From Arthrobacter sp. (GTDB lineage Bacteria; Actinomycetota; Actinomycetes; Actinomycetales; Micrococcaceae): a DNA stretch of 64,000 nt. Each line of letters opens with the position of its first letter. The first letter of the stretch is position 1. The translations under genes and the position numbers were made by a program. This document shows, piece by piece, positions 16,841 through 25,451 of this stretch. Location: the NCBI GenBank assembly GCA_026393275.1, contig JAPLAM010000095.1, positions 62,001-126,000 of the forward strand, written 5' to 3'. The notes below the pieces were generated by a model. It searched no databases. It had not been told where the DNA came from and worked only from the letters and a program-made list of their open reading frames with translations.

Positions 16841-17170
16841 ATGGCCGAACAGCGTCGGGATCACGAACGTGACCCGTGGGAAGAATTCGACCGGCTGCAA
16901 CCGGCCCCGCAAGACCGCGTCGGCGGTTTTCCGGGCGGTGAGCCGCACGGCTTCGGCTTCCGCACGGGGGTGCGCAGCGCGCGCGTCGCCGTCGGCTTCG
17001 CCGTGTACGCCCTCGCCCTCGGCACCGTGCTGGTCTCGCTCGGGGCTATCTACTTCATCGGCCACGGCGAGTGGCTCTGGCTGGGTCTGATGGGATTGAT
17101 CGAGACCGGCTTCGTCCTGGCCTTCGTCCGGCTCGTGGCCCAGGCCCGCAACCGCCGCTCAACGCTCTAG
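16841..17170 (+). CDS. small two-helix membrane protein, hypothetical
   Basis: A 109-residue protein. A charged, Arg/Asp/Pro-rich cytoplasmic N-terminus (residues 1-45) is followed by two helices, VAVGFAVYALALGTVLVSLGAIYFIG and LWLGLMGLIETGFVLAFVRLV, and a short Arg-rich tail. No family motif recognised. I start at 16841, where GATAAT-N6-ATG suggests a leaderless transcript; the tracked start at 16760 runs into the ABC-F gene. Confidence 0.7.
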   Translation: MAEQRRDHERDPWEEFDRLQPAPQDRVGGFPGGEPHGFGFRTGVRSARVAVGFAVYALALGTVLVSLGAIYFIGHGEWLWLGLMGLIETGFVLAFVRLVAQARNRRSTL

Positions 17171-17204
17171 CTCACTGCCCTAACCCAACGCTGCCGCCGG
17201 GCTG

Positions 17205-18200
17205 TTAGAGCCAGCCCTTCCGCTTAAAAATGGCATACATGATCGTCGCAGTGACTGCCATCATGCCGATCGCCATCGGGTAGCCGTAGGTCCACTGCAG
17301 CTCCGGCATCCGAACGAAGTTCATGCCGTAGACGCCGGCCACGAACGACGGCGCGAAAAAGATGGCCGCCCAGGAGGAGATCTTCTTGACCTGCTCGTTT
17401 TGTTCCGCGCTGGCCTCGTTCTGACGGTTGGCGGTCAGCGTGCCGTCCAGGGTGAGCGCGTTCTGCAGCAGGTCACGGAAGGAATCGGCGCGGGAGATCA
17501 GCCGCTCCACGTGGTCCTCGACATCACGGAGGCTGTGCCGCAGTTCCGAGTCCACCTCATACTTCTCGAAGCCCCCCCGAAGGTGTTGCATCATGGCCGG
17601 CAACGGATGGATGGCCCGCTGGAAATGGATGACCTCCCGCGCGAGGTCGTAGATGCGCCGCGAAACCAGCGCGTCCCCGCTGAAGAGCTGGTCCTCGATC
17701 TCGTCGATGTCGTTCTCCAGCCCCGCCACCACGGGGAGATAGTCATCCACCACCTGGTCCAGGAGGGCGTAGAGGACAGCTTCGGGGCCAAGGCACAGCA
17801 GGTCCGGGCGGCCTTCCAGCCGGTGCCGGACCTGCCCGACGACGCGCGTTTCGGCATGCCGGACGGTCACCACGAAGTTGCGGCCGGTGAAGACGTGGAG
17901 TTCGCCGAATTCCACGGTCTCCGATTCGTCCAGGTACCGGGCCGGGCGGAGCACGGTGAACAGGTTGTCGTCGTAGCGCTCCAGTTTGGGGCGCTGATGC
18001 GCGGAAATCGCGTCTTCCACCGCCAATTGGTGCAGGCCGAACTCCGCCGAGACGGCGGCCATTTCCTCCTCGGTCGGCCGGTACAGGCCGATCCAGGCCA
18101 TGCCGCCGAGTTCGGTGAGGGTTTCGAAGGTTTGTTCAAGGCTGCTCGGGTCGGCCCGGCGGACGCCGTCGACGTACACGGCGTTGTCAATGATAGTCAC
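17205..18200 (-). CDS. corA: CorA family magnesium/cobalt transporter
   Basis: A 331-residue channel. A long cytoplasmic alpha/beta domain (about residues 1-260) contains AVEDAISAHQRPKLERYDDNLFTVLRP. Two C-terminal helices carry the family signature YGMNF (about residue 295), followed by the second helix and the basic end FKRKGWL. CorA pentamers admit Mg2+ (also Co2+, Ni2+) and are gated by cytoplasmic Mg2+. The GTG start is preceded by GATAAT-N6, inside the end of the upstream lrp gene, so corA probably has its own leaderless promoter despite the 7-nt gap. Confidence 0.93.
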   Translation of the reverse strand: MTIIDNAVYVDGVRRADPSSLEQTFETLTELGGMAWIGLYRPTEEEMAAVSAEFGLHQLAVEDAISAHQRPKLERYDDNLFTVLRPARYLDESETVEFGELHVFTGRNFVVTVRHAETRVVGQVRHRLEGRPDLLCLGPEAVLYALLDQVVDDYLPVVAGLENDIDEIEDQLFSGDALVSRRIYDLAREVIHFQRAIHPLPAMMQHLRGGFEKYEVDSELRHSLRDVEDHVERLISRADSFRDLLQNALTLDGTLTANRQNEASAEQNEQVKKISSWAAIFFAPSFVAGVYGMNFVRMPELQWTYGYPMAIGMMAVTATIMYAIFKRKGWL

Positions 18201-18206
18201 CGGGAC

Positions 18207-18212
18207 ATTATC
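18207..18212 (-). promoter_or_regulatory. -10 element for leaderless corA
   Basis: Read on the minus strand, GATAAT is followed by 6 nt and the GTG start of corA. It overlaps the stop codon region of the upstream Lrp gene. Confidence 0.5.
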
Positions 18213-18765
18213 CAGTGTTTGGCTGGCGTTCCCCGGAAGCGGTGCGGCGCGGGGCGGCCCGGCCGGGGGCGGCGGCGCTGACCTGGGCCAGCCGGCTGAT
18301 GAGTGGTTCGGTGCGGTACTGGATATGCGTGTGCAGGGCGAGCACGGTTTCCGTCCGGATCACACCCTTGATCCTCAGGATGGACCGCAGCGCGGCCTGA
18401 AGGTTGTGCGTGTCGGTTGCCACCACTCGGCACCAGACATCCCCGCGGCCGGAAATTTCGTGCACCTCCAGGACCTGCGGGATCAGGCGCAGCGCGCCCA
18501 CCACGCCGTCGAGTTCGCGGTGGTTCACCTCGATCGTGACGAAGGCGACGACGTCGTAGCCCACCGCCTCGAGGTCGATTTCCCGGCCGCCGTCGTGCAG
18601 CAGGCCGGAGCGCAGCATGCGGCGGACGCGGGACTGGGCGGTGTTTCTGGCGATCCCCAGGGTGTCGCTGAGTTCGCCGATCTGGATCCGCGGGTCCTTG
18701 ATCAGTTCGAGCAGAATCTTGAGGTCGGTGGGGTCCAGACTGTTCAAATCATCACTCCGGTTCAT
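18208..18765 (-). CDS. Lrp/AsnC family transcriptional regulator
   Basis: A 185-residue regulator. N-terminal HTH (SLDPTDLKILLELIKDPRIQIGELSDTLGIARNTAQSRVRRMLRSGLL, residues 9-57) and a C-terminal RAM ligand/oligomer domain (about 70-150: VGYDVVAFVTIEVNHREL, VWCRVVATDTHNLQ). About 35 extra basic residues follow the RAM domain. It is divergent from an MFS transporter. An ATTGA-N13-TCAAT inverted repeat (18776-18798) in the gap is a possible binding site. Confidence 0.9.
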   Translation of the reverse strand: MNRSDDLNSLDPTDLKILLELIKDPRIQIGELSDTLGIARNTAQSRVRRMLRSGLLHDGGREIDLEAVGYDVVAFVTIEVNHRELDGVVGALRLIPQVLEVHEISGRGDVWCRVVATDTHNLQAALRSILRIKGVIRTETVLALHTHIQYRTEPLISRLAQVSAAAPGRAAPRRTASGERQPNTG

Positions 18766-18920
18766 GTTGGGCTACATTGATTGATGGTTTTAGTCAATTT
18801 TGGCACAGAACTTAGTCCGAAAGTTCATGTGTGCCGCATTCTGTAGGTATCCACACTCACCAGGGCTGCCGGCTCCCCACAGGGAACCCGGACGCCCGGC
18901 TTCAATGCAGGGGCTCCGCC

Positions 18921-20153
18921 ATGACAGTCTTCAGCGAACTTCGCATGCGCCCGGCCACAGCAGAACGCTGGGGCTGGGACGCTTCCGTCACCGCCCGGCT
19001 GGTGACGGCCGGCGTCGTCATCTTCACGCTGCTGGTCGGCGCCAACCTCGCGACGCCGATATATCCCTTGCTCCAGGCCAAGCTGGGCATCACGGCCCTG
19101 GACGTCACGGTGGCCTTCTCTGCCTACGTCCTGGCGCTGGTGGCCACCCTGATCCTCGCCGGGCACTGGTCGGACCACATCGGCCGGCGGGCAGCCCTGG
19201 TCCTGGCCGTGCTGGTGGGTCTTGCCGGCGGCTTCGTGTTCGCCGGTGCGGACAGCCTGCTGATGCTGTCCGCGGGCCGGGCGTTGCAGGGAGCCGCGGT
19301 GGCGCTGGCCACCGGGGCGAGTTCCGCCGCCTTGCGCGAACTGCTGCCCACCCGGCCCGAATGGGCCTCGCGGTTCACCCTGTTGGCCTCCGCCGGCGGG
19401 GTGGCGGCCGGACCGGCGATCGGCGGGGCACTCTCCGTGCTTCCCGGTCCGACCTCGACGCCCTACTACCTGCACTCCGTCGTCCTGGTGGGCCTGCTGG
19501 TCCCGCTCTACCTGCTCAAGGCCCGGCCTGCCATCCGGGCGGTCGCGGGGCCGCAGCCGCTGAAAGTCCTTGCACCCCGCCGCCCCTCGGTATCGAGCGA
19601 CGCGCGGGGCGCGTTCTGGCTGGCCTCGGCCGTCGGGTTCCTCAGTTTCGCCGTGTTTGGCTTCTGCCTCTCCCTGGCCCCCGGCTACTTCGCCCAGATT
19701 GTGCACGCCGACTCACGGCCGCTGATCGGTCTACTCGCCGGGCTCACTCTGGCGGCTTCGGCCCTGAGCCAGCTGGTGGCGGTGCGCGGGCGTTTTGTGG
19801 TGCCGGCGGGGTTATCCGTGCTGGCCGTGTCCGTGCTGCTGATTGCGGCGGCCGCGGAGTGGAGCAGCCCCTGGCTGTTGATCGCCGCCAGCATCACCGC
19901 CGGGCTGGGCCAGGGCGTCGCCTTCCGAACCGTCTTCAACGACGTGGCCGGCAAGGTTGAGGCGGCCCGCCACGCCCAAATCGTCAGCACCGTCTACGTG
20001 ATCACCTACCTCGGCAGCGCCTTTCCGGTGATCGGGCTGGGGCTGGCGGCCGGCGTCGTTGGCCTCCAGGCTGCGGTGGCGGGCTTCGTCGTGCTCTGCG
20101 CGATCACTGCCCTGGGCCTGGCGGCCGTCGCCCTGCGCTCGGCCCGGGGTTAG
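18921..20153 (+). CDS. MFS transporter
   Basis: A 410-residue, 12-helix major facilitator protein. I start at ATG 18921 (MTVFSELRMRPATAERW); the tracked 30-residue extension lacks a family pattern. Motif A appears as AGHWSDHIGRRAALVL. GRALQGAAVALATGASSAAL resembles the helix-4 motif of drug/sugar efflux MFS members. Substrate unknown. It is divergent from an Lrp/AsnC gene, which may regulate it. Its stop overlaps the opposite-strand regulator stop (TTAG). Confidence 0.85.
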   Translation: MTVFSELRMRPATAERWGWDASVTARLVTAGVVIFTLLVGANLATPIYPLLQAKLGITALDVTVAFSAYVLALVATLILAGHWSDHIGRRAALVLAVLVGLAGGFVFAGADSLLMLSAGRALQGAAVALATGASSAALRELLPTRPEWASRFTLLASAGGVAAGPAIGGALSVLPGPTSTPYYLHSVVLVGLLVPLYLLKARPAIRAVAGPQPLKVLAPRRPSVSSDARGAFWLASAVGFLSFAVFGFCLSLAPGYFAQIVHADSRPLIGLLAGLTLAASALSQLVAVRGRFVVPAGLSVLAVSVLLIAAAAEWSSPWLLIAASITAGLGQGVAFRTVFNDVAGKVEAARHAQIVSTVYVITYLGSAFPVIGLGLAAGVVGLQAAVAGFVVLCAITALGLAAVALRSARG

Positions 20154-20656
20154 TCCGGCAGGGGGCCGTGGTTGCCCTGGATGTGGTCGAACACCAGGGT
20201 GGTCTCGGTGTGCCCCACCACGGGATCGGTCGCCAGATTGTCCAGCACCCAGTCGCGCAGGTCCTCCGTGGTGGCGACGGCGATATGCAGCAGGTAGTCC
20301 ACCGAGCCGGAAGTGTGGAAGGTGGACAGCACGGCGGGCAGCTTGGGGACCCGTGCGGTGAAGCGGTCGATCTGTTCGCGGTCGTGCGCCCGCAGCCGGA
20401 CGGCGATCAGCGCCTGCACCGAGCGCCCCACCGCCGCGAGGCTGAGTTTGGCTTCGAAGCCCTCGATGATCCCGCGCTCGGACAGGGCCCGGGTGCGCAT
20501 GAGGGCCGTGGACGGGGCTATCCCAACGAGCTCGGCCAGTTGCTTGTTGGAAATCCGGGCGTCCGCCACCAGTGCGGCCAGCAGCCGCTCGTCTATGGCG
20601 TCCAGAGGTTCGGCGGCCCCCGCGACCGGCCGAACATTCTTCGTGGTGTTGCTCAC
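20150..20656 (-). CDS. Lrp/AsnC family transcriptional regulator
   Basis: A 168-residue regulator from GTG 20656, chosen because GAGGAGG lies 4 nt upstream. HTH: LDAIDERLLAALVADARISNKQLAELVGIAPSTALMRTRALSERGII. RAM domain: ALIAVRLRAHDREQ, TSGSVDYLLHIAVATTEDLRDWVLDNLA. It lies divergently from a PLP trans-sulfuration enzyme. AsnC-type regulators next to such genes usually respond to the amino-acid substrate. Confidence 0.92.
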   Translation of the reverse strand: MSNTTKNVRPVAGAAEPLDAIDERLLAALVADARISNKQLAELVGIAPSTALMRTRALSERGIIEGFEAKLSLAAVGRSVQALIAVRLRAHDREQIDRFTARVPKLPAVLSTFHTSGSVDYLLHIAVATTEDLRDWVLDNLATDPVVGHTETTLVFDHIQGNHGPLPD

Positions 20657-20758
20657 GGATCCTCCTCGATGTTGTGTGGGTTCATCATAAACGCCACAAT
20701 CTGACAGTTCCATTCATAAGCCCTTCAAAACTCCGAATTATTGCCAGATACTTACCGC

Positions 20759-20777
20759 ATTCAATGGTGAATATTCA
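20759..20777. promoter_or_regulatory. candidate Lrp/AsnC operator
   Basis: ATTCA-ATGG-TGAATATTCA contains two overlapping inverted repeats (ATTCA-N4-TGAAT and the palindrome TGAATATTCA), directly upstream of the trans-sulfuration gene. Paired AT-rich half-sites suit an octameric Lrp-type protein. Binding by the divergent regulator is inferred. Confidence 0.45.
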
Positions 20778-20785
20778 TAAGGAGC

Positions 20786-21952
20786 ATGGTGCTTTCTCAA
20801 GACTCGCTGGCGGTCCACGCCGGCCGTAACGGCCTCACGGAGCTCGGCGTCCACGCCGTCCCGATCGATCTCTCCACCACCGCCCCGCTGCCCTCGGTCC
20901 ATGACGGCGGCCTCGCCTACGAGCAGATGGCCACCGGCGGGCCGCATCTGGAGGGCCAGAGCACGGTCTACCAGCGGCTCTGGAACCCGACCGTGGCCCG
21001 TTTCGAGGAAGGGGTCGCCCTGCTTGAGGGCGCGCCCGAGGCCGTGGCGTTCGCCACCGGCATGGCCGCCCTGAGCGCGGTGCTGCTCGCCGTCGTCGGC
21101 ACCGGGAAGAGGCACGTGGTGGCGGTCCGGCCGCTGTACGGCGGCAGCGACCACCTGCTGGCTTCCGGGGTGCTCGGCACCGAGGTCACTTTCACGACGC
21201 CCGACGGCGTGCACGCGGCCTTGCGCGCGGACACCGGACTGGTCATCCTGGAGACGCCGGCCAACCCGAGCCTGGAGCTCGTCGACATCGCCGCCGTGGT
21301 GGCCGCGGCGGACGGTGTGCCGCTGCTGGTGGATAACACCTTCGCCACCCCGGTGCTCCAGCAGCCGTACCGGCACGGCGCGGCCCTGGTGCTGCACAGC
21401 GCCACCAAATTCTTCGGCGGCCACGGCGATGCCATGGGCGGCGTCGTCGCGGTGTCACCGGAGTGGGCCGTCCGGCTGCGGCAACTCCGGGCCATCACCG
21501 GCGGCATCCTCACGCCCTGGCCCGCCTACCTGCTGCACCGGGGGATCGCCACGCTGCCGGTCCGGGTACGGGCGCAGCAGGCCGGCGCGGAAAAGGTCGC
21601 GGCCGCCCTGGCAGAGCACCAGCTCATCCGGCGTGTCTACTACCCGGGCCTGCCGGAGTGCGATCCGCTGGGCCTGGTCGGAACCCAGATGGCGGGTCCA
21701 GGTTCGCTGCTGGCGTTCGAGCTGGCCAGCGCCGAGCACGCCGAGCGCGTTCCGGCGGCCGTCGGCATGATCATCCACGCCGTCTCGCTGGGCGGCGTCG
21801 ATACCCTCATCCAGCACCCCGCCGGGCTGACCCACCGGCCGGTGGCCGCGGAGGCCAAGCCGCACGCCGCCCTGCTCCGGGTCTCCGTGGGCCTGGAGGA
21901 TCCGGCAGACATCATCGCGGACCTGGTGCAGGCCCTCGAGGCGACCCGCTAG
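20786..21952 (+). CDS. PLP-dependent trans-sulfuration enzyme (cystathionine/methionine gamma-lyase type)
   Basis: A 388-residue Cys/Met-metabolism PLP enzyme. The cofactor lysine is in LVLHSATKFFGGHGD (about residue 209). VDNTFATPVLQQPYRHGA holds the PLP-contacting Asp, and the substrate-loop arginine lies near the N-terminus (YQRLWNPTVARFEEG). GVDTLIQHPAGLTHR near the end is the usual C-terminal signature. It cleaves or exchanges at the gamma carbon of cystathionine, homocysteine or methionine; the exact substrate is not settled by motifs. AAGGAG is 1 nt from ATG and 4 nt from the next codon, GTG 20789, which may be the true start. Confidence 0.88.
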   Translation: MVLSQDSLAVHAGRNGLTELGVHAVPIDLSTTAPLPSVHDGGLAYEQMATGGPHLEGQSTVYQRLWNPTVARFEEGVALLEGAPEAVAFATGMAALSAVLLAVVGTGKRHVVAVRPLYGGSDHLLASGVLGTEVTFTTPDGVHAALRADTGLVILETPANPSLELVDIAAVVAAADGVPLLVDNTFATPVLQQPYRHGAALVLHSATKFFGGHGDAMGGVVAVSPEWAVRLRQLRAITGGILTPWPAYLLHRGIATLPVRVRAQQAGAEKVAAALAEHQLIRRVYYPGLPECDPLGLVGTQMAGPGSLLAFELASAEHAERVPAAVGMIIHAVSLGGVDTLIQHPAGLTHRPVAAEAKPHAALLRVSVGLEDPADIIADLVQALEATR

Positions 21953-23241
21953 CGCGCGGTTTTCCCCGCCGGGGCGGCGTTCCGGGCGGTGACGTTCTCC
22001 GCGCCGGCGGGATGCACGACGGCGGTGATCACCGCCGTCGTGCAGGCCAGCCCCATCACCGCCAGGGCCAGTGCGGTCCAGCCGAGGGACTGGAAGAGCA
22101 GGCCGCCGGCCCAACCGATGACGCTGGAGCCAAGGTAGTAGGCGAGGTTGTAGAGCGAGGCGGCTTGGGCCCGGCCGGTGCTCGCGATCACCCCGGTCCA
22201 GCCGGAGCCGACGCTGTGGGCCGCGAAGAAGCCGCCGGTGAAAAGCAGGAGGCCGGCCAGGATCAGGACCAGGAGCTGGGTCAGGGTCAGGGCGAGCCCG
22301 GCGACCATGAGCACCGTGCCCGTCACCAGCACGTTGCGCCGGCCGAAACGCAGGGTCAGCCCGGCAGCCCAGCGCGCGGAGACGGTGCCGGACAGATAGG
22401 CCAGGAAAATCAGGCTGATCAGCGTGGCCGGCAGGCTGAACGGCGCCCCGGCCAGCCGGAATCCGAGGTAGTTGTACACCGCCACGAAGCCGCCCATTAG
22501 CAGGAACGCCTGCACGTAGATGGCCAGCAGCCGCGGATTCCGGCAGTGCCCGGCCAGCGTTGAGAGGGCACCGCGGAATCCGGCGGCGGCCGCGGGGATG
22601 AAATTCCGGGCCGGCGGCACCAGGACCAGGAACAGGACGGCTGCGGCCGTCGCCATGACGGAGACGGCCAGCGCCGCGCCCCGCCAGCCCGACAGCTCGC
22701 CGACGGGGCCGGCCACGAGCCGGCCCGCCAGCCCACCGAGGGTGGTGCCCGCGACGTAGGTGCCCGCCGCCAGGGCGGCGTGGGCCTTGTTGACTTCCTC
22801 GTTGAGGTACGCGATGGCGATGGCCGGGATGCCGCCCAGTGCCATGCCCTCCAGGGTCCGCAGGCCCAGAAGGACCGGGAAGCTGGGCGCCAGCGGGGTC
22901 AGCAGCCCCAGGACGGTGGCGGCCGAGATGCCCCATGCCATAGCCCGCACCCTTCCGATGCGGTCGGCGAGGAAGGACCACGGAATCACTGTCACGGCCA
23001 GGCCCACGGTGGCCAGCGACACCGTCAATGCCGCCTCGGCCGCCGTCACCTGGAGCTCGCGCGCGATCAGCGGCAACACGGCCTGGGTGGAATAGAGCTG
23101 GGCGAACGTTGCGACGCCCGCGAACGCCAGGCCAGCTAGGATCCGGCGGTAGGCCACGGAACCCTTGACGTGGCCGGACCAGAGAGCGGGCGACGGCTGG
23201 TGGCCGGTGCGAGGGGAATTGGCGGGCGACGGGCGGGGCAT
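21949..23241 (-). CDS. MFS transporter
   Basis: A 430-residue MFS permease starting MPRPSPANSPRTG at 23241; longer tracked frames (up to 897 residues) are antisense shadows. Features: AQLYSTQAVLPLIARELQV at helix 1, motif A as LADRIGRVRAMAWG, GMALGGIPAIAIAYLNEEV. The layout resembles YnfM/arabinose-efflux-type proteins. Substrate unknown. It is divergent from a LysR gene (127-nt gap) and ends in a CTAG stop overlap with the trans-sulfuration gene. Confidence 0.87.
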   Translation of the reverse strand: MPRPSPANSPRTGHQPSPALWSGHVKGSVAYRRILAGLAFAGVATFAQLYSTQAVLPLIARELQVTAAEAALTVSLATVGLAVTVIPWSFLADRIGRVRAMAWGISAATVLGLLTPLAPSFPVLLGLRTLEGMALGGIPAIAIAYLNEEVNKAHAALAAGTYVAGTTLGGLAGRLVAGPVGELSGWRGAALAVSVMATAAAVLFLVLVPPARNFIPAAAAGFRGALSTLAGHCRNPRLLAIYVQAFLLMGGFVAVYNYLGFRLAGAPFSLPATLISLIFLAYLSGTVSARWAAGLTLRFGRRNVLVTGTVLMVAGLALTLTQLLVLILAGLLLFTGGFFAAHSVGSGWTGVIASTGRAQAASLYNLAYYLGSSVIGWAGGLLFQSLGWTALALAVMGLACTTAVITAVVHPAGAENVTARNAAPAGKTAR

Positions 23242-23267
23242 GGAACCAGCGTAGGCCTTGGCAATAG

Positions 23268-23284
23268 CATGCTTCCAATGCATG
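23268..23284. promoter_or_regulatory. candidate LysR binding site
   Basis: CATGC-TTCCAAT-GCATG is a perfect inverted repeat containing T-N11-A, the LysR-type core. It is 27 nt upstream of the divergent MFS start and within the MFS/LysR intergenic region. Confidence 0.5.
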
Positions 23285-23368
23285 ATTTCTATAGAACATA
23301 TGCCAGATTCGCAAGAATGCCTTGCGGCGAAATCTGGCAGCGACACGACACGACACGACGGGCCGGCC

Positions 23369-24352
23369 ATGGACCTTGAACACAAACACCTGGTGCAACT
23401 GCTGCCGCTGCTGCCGTTGCTCGCCGAGCTCGGGCGCACCCAGCACATCACCGCGACGGCCGACGCGCTGGGCCTCCCGCAGTCCACGGTGAGCCGGGCG
23501 ATTGCGCGGGCCAGCGCCGTCGTCGGCACCGAACTGCTGGTCCGCGACGGCCGGGGCGTCCGGCTGACGGCCGCGGCCAAGGTCCTCCTGCCGCACGTTG
23601 ACGCCGCGCTGGCCGAATTCCAGGCCGGGCTGGACCTGGTCCGGCACGAAGCCGAGGTGGTGCGCGGACGGATCGCGGTGTCCTTCCAGCACACCTTTGG
23701 CGAGGCCGTGCTGCCGCTGCTGATCAGTGCCTTCCGGCAACGGCATCTGCAAACCGAGTTCGCCCTCAGCCAGGGAGCGCGGGACGGGTGCCTGGCCGAA
23801 CTGGCAGCCGGGGACGCGGACCTGGCGTTGACCGCCCCCATCGCGGCGCCCAGCCGGCTGATCTCCTCGGCAGCCTTGTACCGGGAACCGCTGCGACTGG
23901 TCGTCCACCACCGGCACCCGCTGGCCCGGCGCCGGCGCGCCCGCCTCGCGGAGATTCGGCAGGATCCCTTCGTGGCGATGGGCCCTGGCTACGGCATGCG
24001 CTCGCTGACGGACGCACTGTTCCGGGAAGCGGGCTTCCGGCCGCGCATCGCCTTCGAAAGCCAGGACTCCCACACCGCCCGGGGACTCGTCTCGGCAGGG
24101 CTCGGAGTGAGCATCCTGCCACCCGGAGGGCTGACCCCCGGGCGCCACACCCCTGGGCAGGCGGGCGACCTTGGCTGGGTGGAACTCGCACTGGATTCCG
24201 GCCTGGCTTTCCGGGAAATCGGTCTGGCCTGGCGTGAACGGCGCAGGGGAGCGGACGCAGAACCGGACCCGGTGCGGCTGTTCCGGGAGCTGGTGCTCAG
24301 CGAGGGACCTGCCCTGCTGGCAGGCTTTGTCCGCGGCCGCTCCGGCAGCTGA
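23369..24352 (+). CDS. LysR family transcriptional regulator
   Basis: A 327-residue LTTR beginning MDLEHKHLVQLLPLLPLLAELGRTQHITATADALGLPQSTVSRAIARAS. The HTH is at about residues 24-45. The effector domain covers about 95-300 and ends with SAGLGVSILPPGG. A short CGACA tandem run lies directly before the ATG, and no ribosome site is visible, so the exact start is uncertain (an in-frame TTG exists at 23258). The likely target is the divergent MFS gene. Confidence 0.87.
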   Translation: MDLEHKHLVQLLPLLPLLAELGRTQHITATADALGLPQSTVSRAIARASAVVGTELLVRDGRGVRLTAAAKVLLPHVDAALAEFQAGLDLVRHEAEVVRGRIAVSFQHTFGEAVLPLLISAFRQRHLQTEFALSQGARDGCLAELAAGDADLALTAPIAAPSRLISSAALYREPLRLVVHHRHPLARRRRARLAEIRQDPFVAMGPGYGMRSLTDALFREAGFRPRIAFESQDSHTARGLVSAGLGVSILPPGGLTPGRHTPGQAGDLGWVELALDSGLAFREIGLAWRERRRGADAEPDPVRLFRELVLSEGPALLAGFVRGRSGS

Positions 24353-24380
24353 GCCGGCGGCATGTCAGCCCGTCAGCGCG

Positions 24381-25415
24381 TCAGCCCAGCAAGGCCGCCA
24401 GGACCTCCGCCACCGAACCGGCCCGCGCCTGCTGCCAGCCGGTCCCGGCCCAAAGGTTCAGCCGCTCCGCATCCCCGGCTGCCGCCGCGGCCGCGCGCAG
24501 CGGGGCGGTGAGGTGGTGCACGGCCGGGTAGGCGTCCGGCGCGGCGGGGTGGTCCCGGACAAACTCGTTGACCAGTGCCCGGGCGGGCCGTCCGGTGAAC
24601 GCCCGCGTGAGCGCGGTCCGGGTGAAGTGCGGGCTGGCCAGGGCGTCCTTGTGAAGCTGCCGGGCCCCGCTGTCGTCCGTGCGGAGCAACGCCGTGCCCA
24701 GCTGGGCGGCCTGCGCCCCAGCGGCCAGTACCCCTTCCAGGCCGGCGGCGTCCATGATCCCGCCGGCCGCCGCGAAGGGAAGTGCGACGGCGGAGCGCAC
24801 CGCCGCGGCCAGTTCCGCCGTCGTGACCGGCACCGCGGAACCCGCAACCTCGGCACCCGGCAGGAAGGCCGCACTGTGGCCCCCGGCGCAGCCATGCTGC
24901 ACCACCAGGGCATCCACGCCCTGCTCGGCCGCCTGCCGGGCCTCGGCCGCGGTGGTGACCGTGGCAAGCACCGCCGACCCGGCCCGCTGCAGGGCCCGGA
25001 CGGTGTCCCGGCCGGGCAGCCCGAAGGTGAAACTGACCAGTTCCACCGGATCCGCCAGCAGGGCATCGATCTTGCCCTGCCACTCGTCGTCATCATCGAG
25101 CCGAGGCGGCGGGAGTTCCACGCCGTACCGCAGGGCATCGGCGCGCAGCTCCCGCCGGTATGCCTCCAGCTCCGTCAGCACAGCCGCGGACGGCGCCAGC
25201 TGGGACCGGTCCGGGACGAACACGTTCATGCCGAACCGCGCGCCGGACTCCCGGGTGGCACGGATTTCCGCCTGCATGGCGGCAACTCCCTTGTAGCCGG
25301 CGGCCAGGAAACCAAGGCCGCCGGCCGCATACACGGCCCTCACGAAGCCCGGAGTGGAGGTCCCGCCGGCCATCGGCGCTGCGATGATCCGGGTGCCGAA
25401 AATGCCCTGCGACAT
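24381..25415 (-). CDS. nitronate monooxygenase family protein
   Basis: A 344-residue FMN TIM-barrel protein from ATG 25415 (AGGAGC ribosome site). Marks: IIAAPMAGGTSTPGFVRAVYAAGGLGFLAAGY at the N-terminus, the catalytic-His region VVQHGCAGGHSA (about residue 174), and LPFAAAGGIMDAAGLEGVLAAGAQAAQLGTALL as the FMN phosphate loops. It oxidises alkyl nitronates, such as propionate-3-nitronate, to detoxify them. It is divergent from a BadF-type kinase across only 36 nt. Confidence 0.88.
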   Translation of the reverse strand: MSQGIFGTRIIAAPMAGGTSTPGFVRAVYAAGGLGFLAAGYKGVAAMQAEIRATRESGARFGMNVFVPDRSQLAPSAAVLTELEAYRRELRADALRYGVELPPPRLDDDDEWQGKIDALLADPVELVSFTFGLPGRDTVRALQRAGSAVLATVTTAAEARQAAEQGVDALVVQHGCAGGHSAAFLPGAEVAGSAVPVTTAELAAAVRSAVALPFAAAGGIMDAAGLEGVLAAGAQAAQLGTALLRTDDSGARQLHKDALASPHFTRTALTRAFTGRPARALVNEFVRDHPAAPDAYPAVHHLTAPLRAAAAAAGDAERLNLWAGTGWQQARAGSVAEVLAALLG

Positions 25416-25439
25416 TGCTCGCTCCTGTCCGTGATTCAG

Positions 25440-25445
25440 TAGTCT
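25440..25445 (+). promoter_or_regulatory. -10 element, leaderless
   Basis: TAGTCT followed by 6 nt and GTG 25452, in a 36-nt divergent gap with no ribosome site. Confidence 0.5.
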
Positions 25446-25451
25446 GGTCCG

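Noticed and set aside
21455-24148. 897-residue minus-strand ORF
   Set aside because: It covers several real genes on both strands; composition is the Arg/Gly/Pro-rich pattern of a GC-rich shadow frame, and the true MFS gene lies in another frame.
24365-24388. GTCAGCCC-type triple repeat
   Set aside because: Three 8-bp near-repeats overlapping the nitronate monooxygenase C-terminus; too short and mostly coding to call an element.
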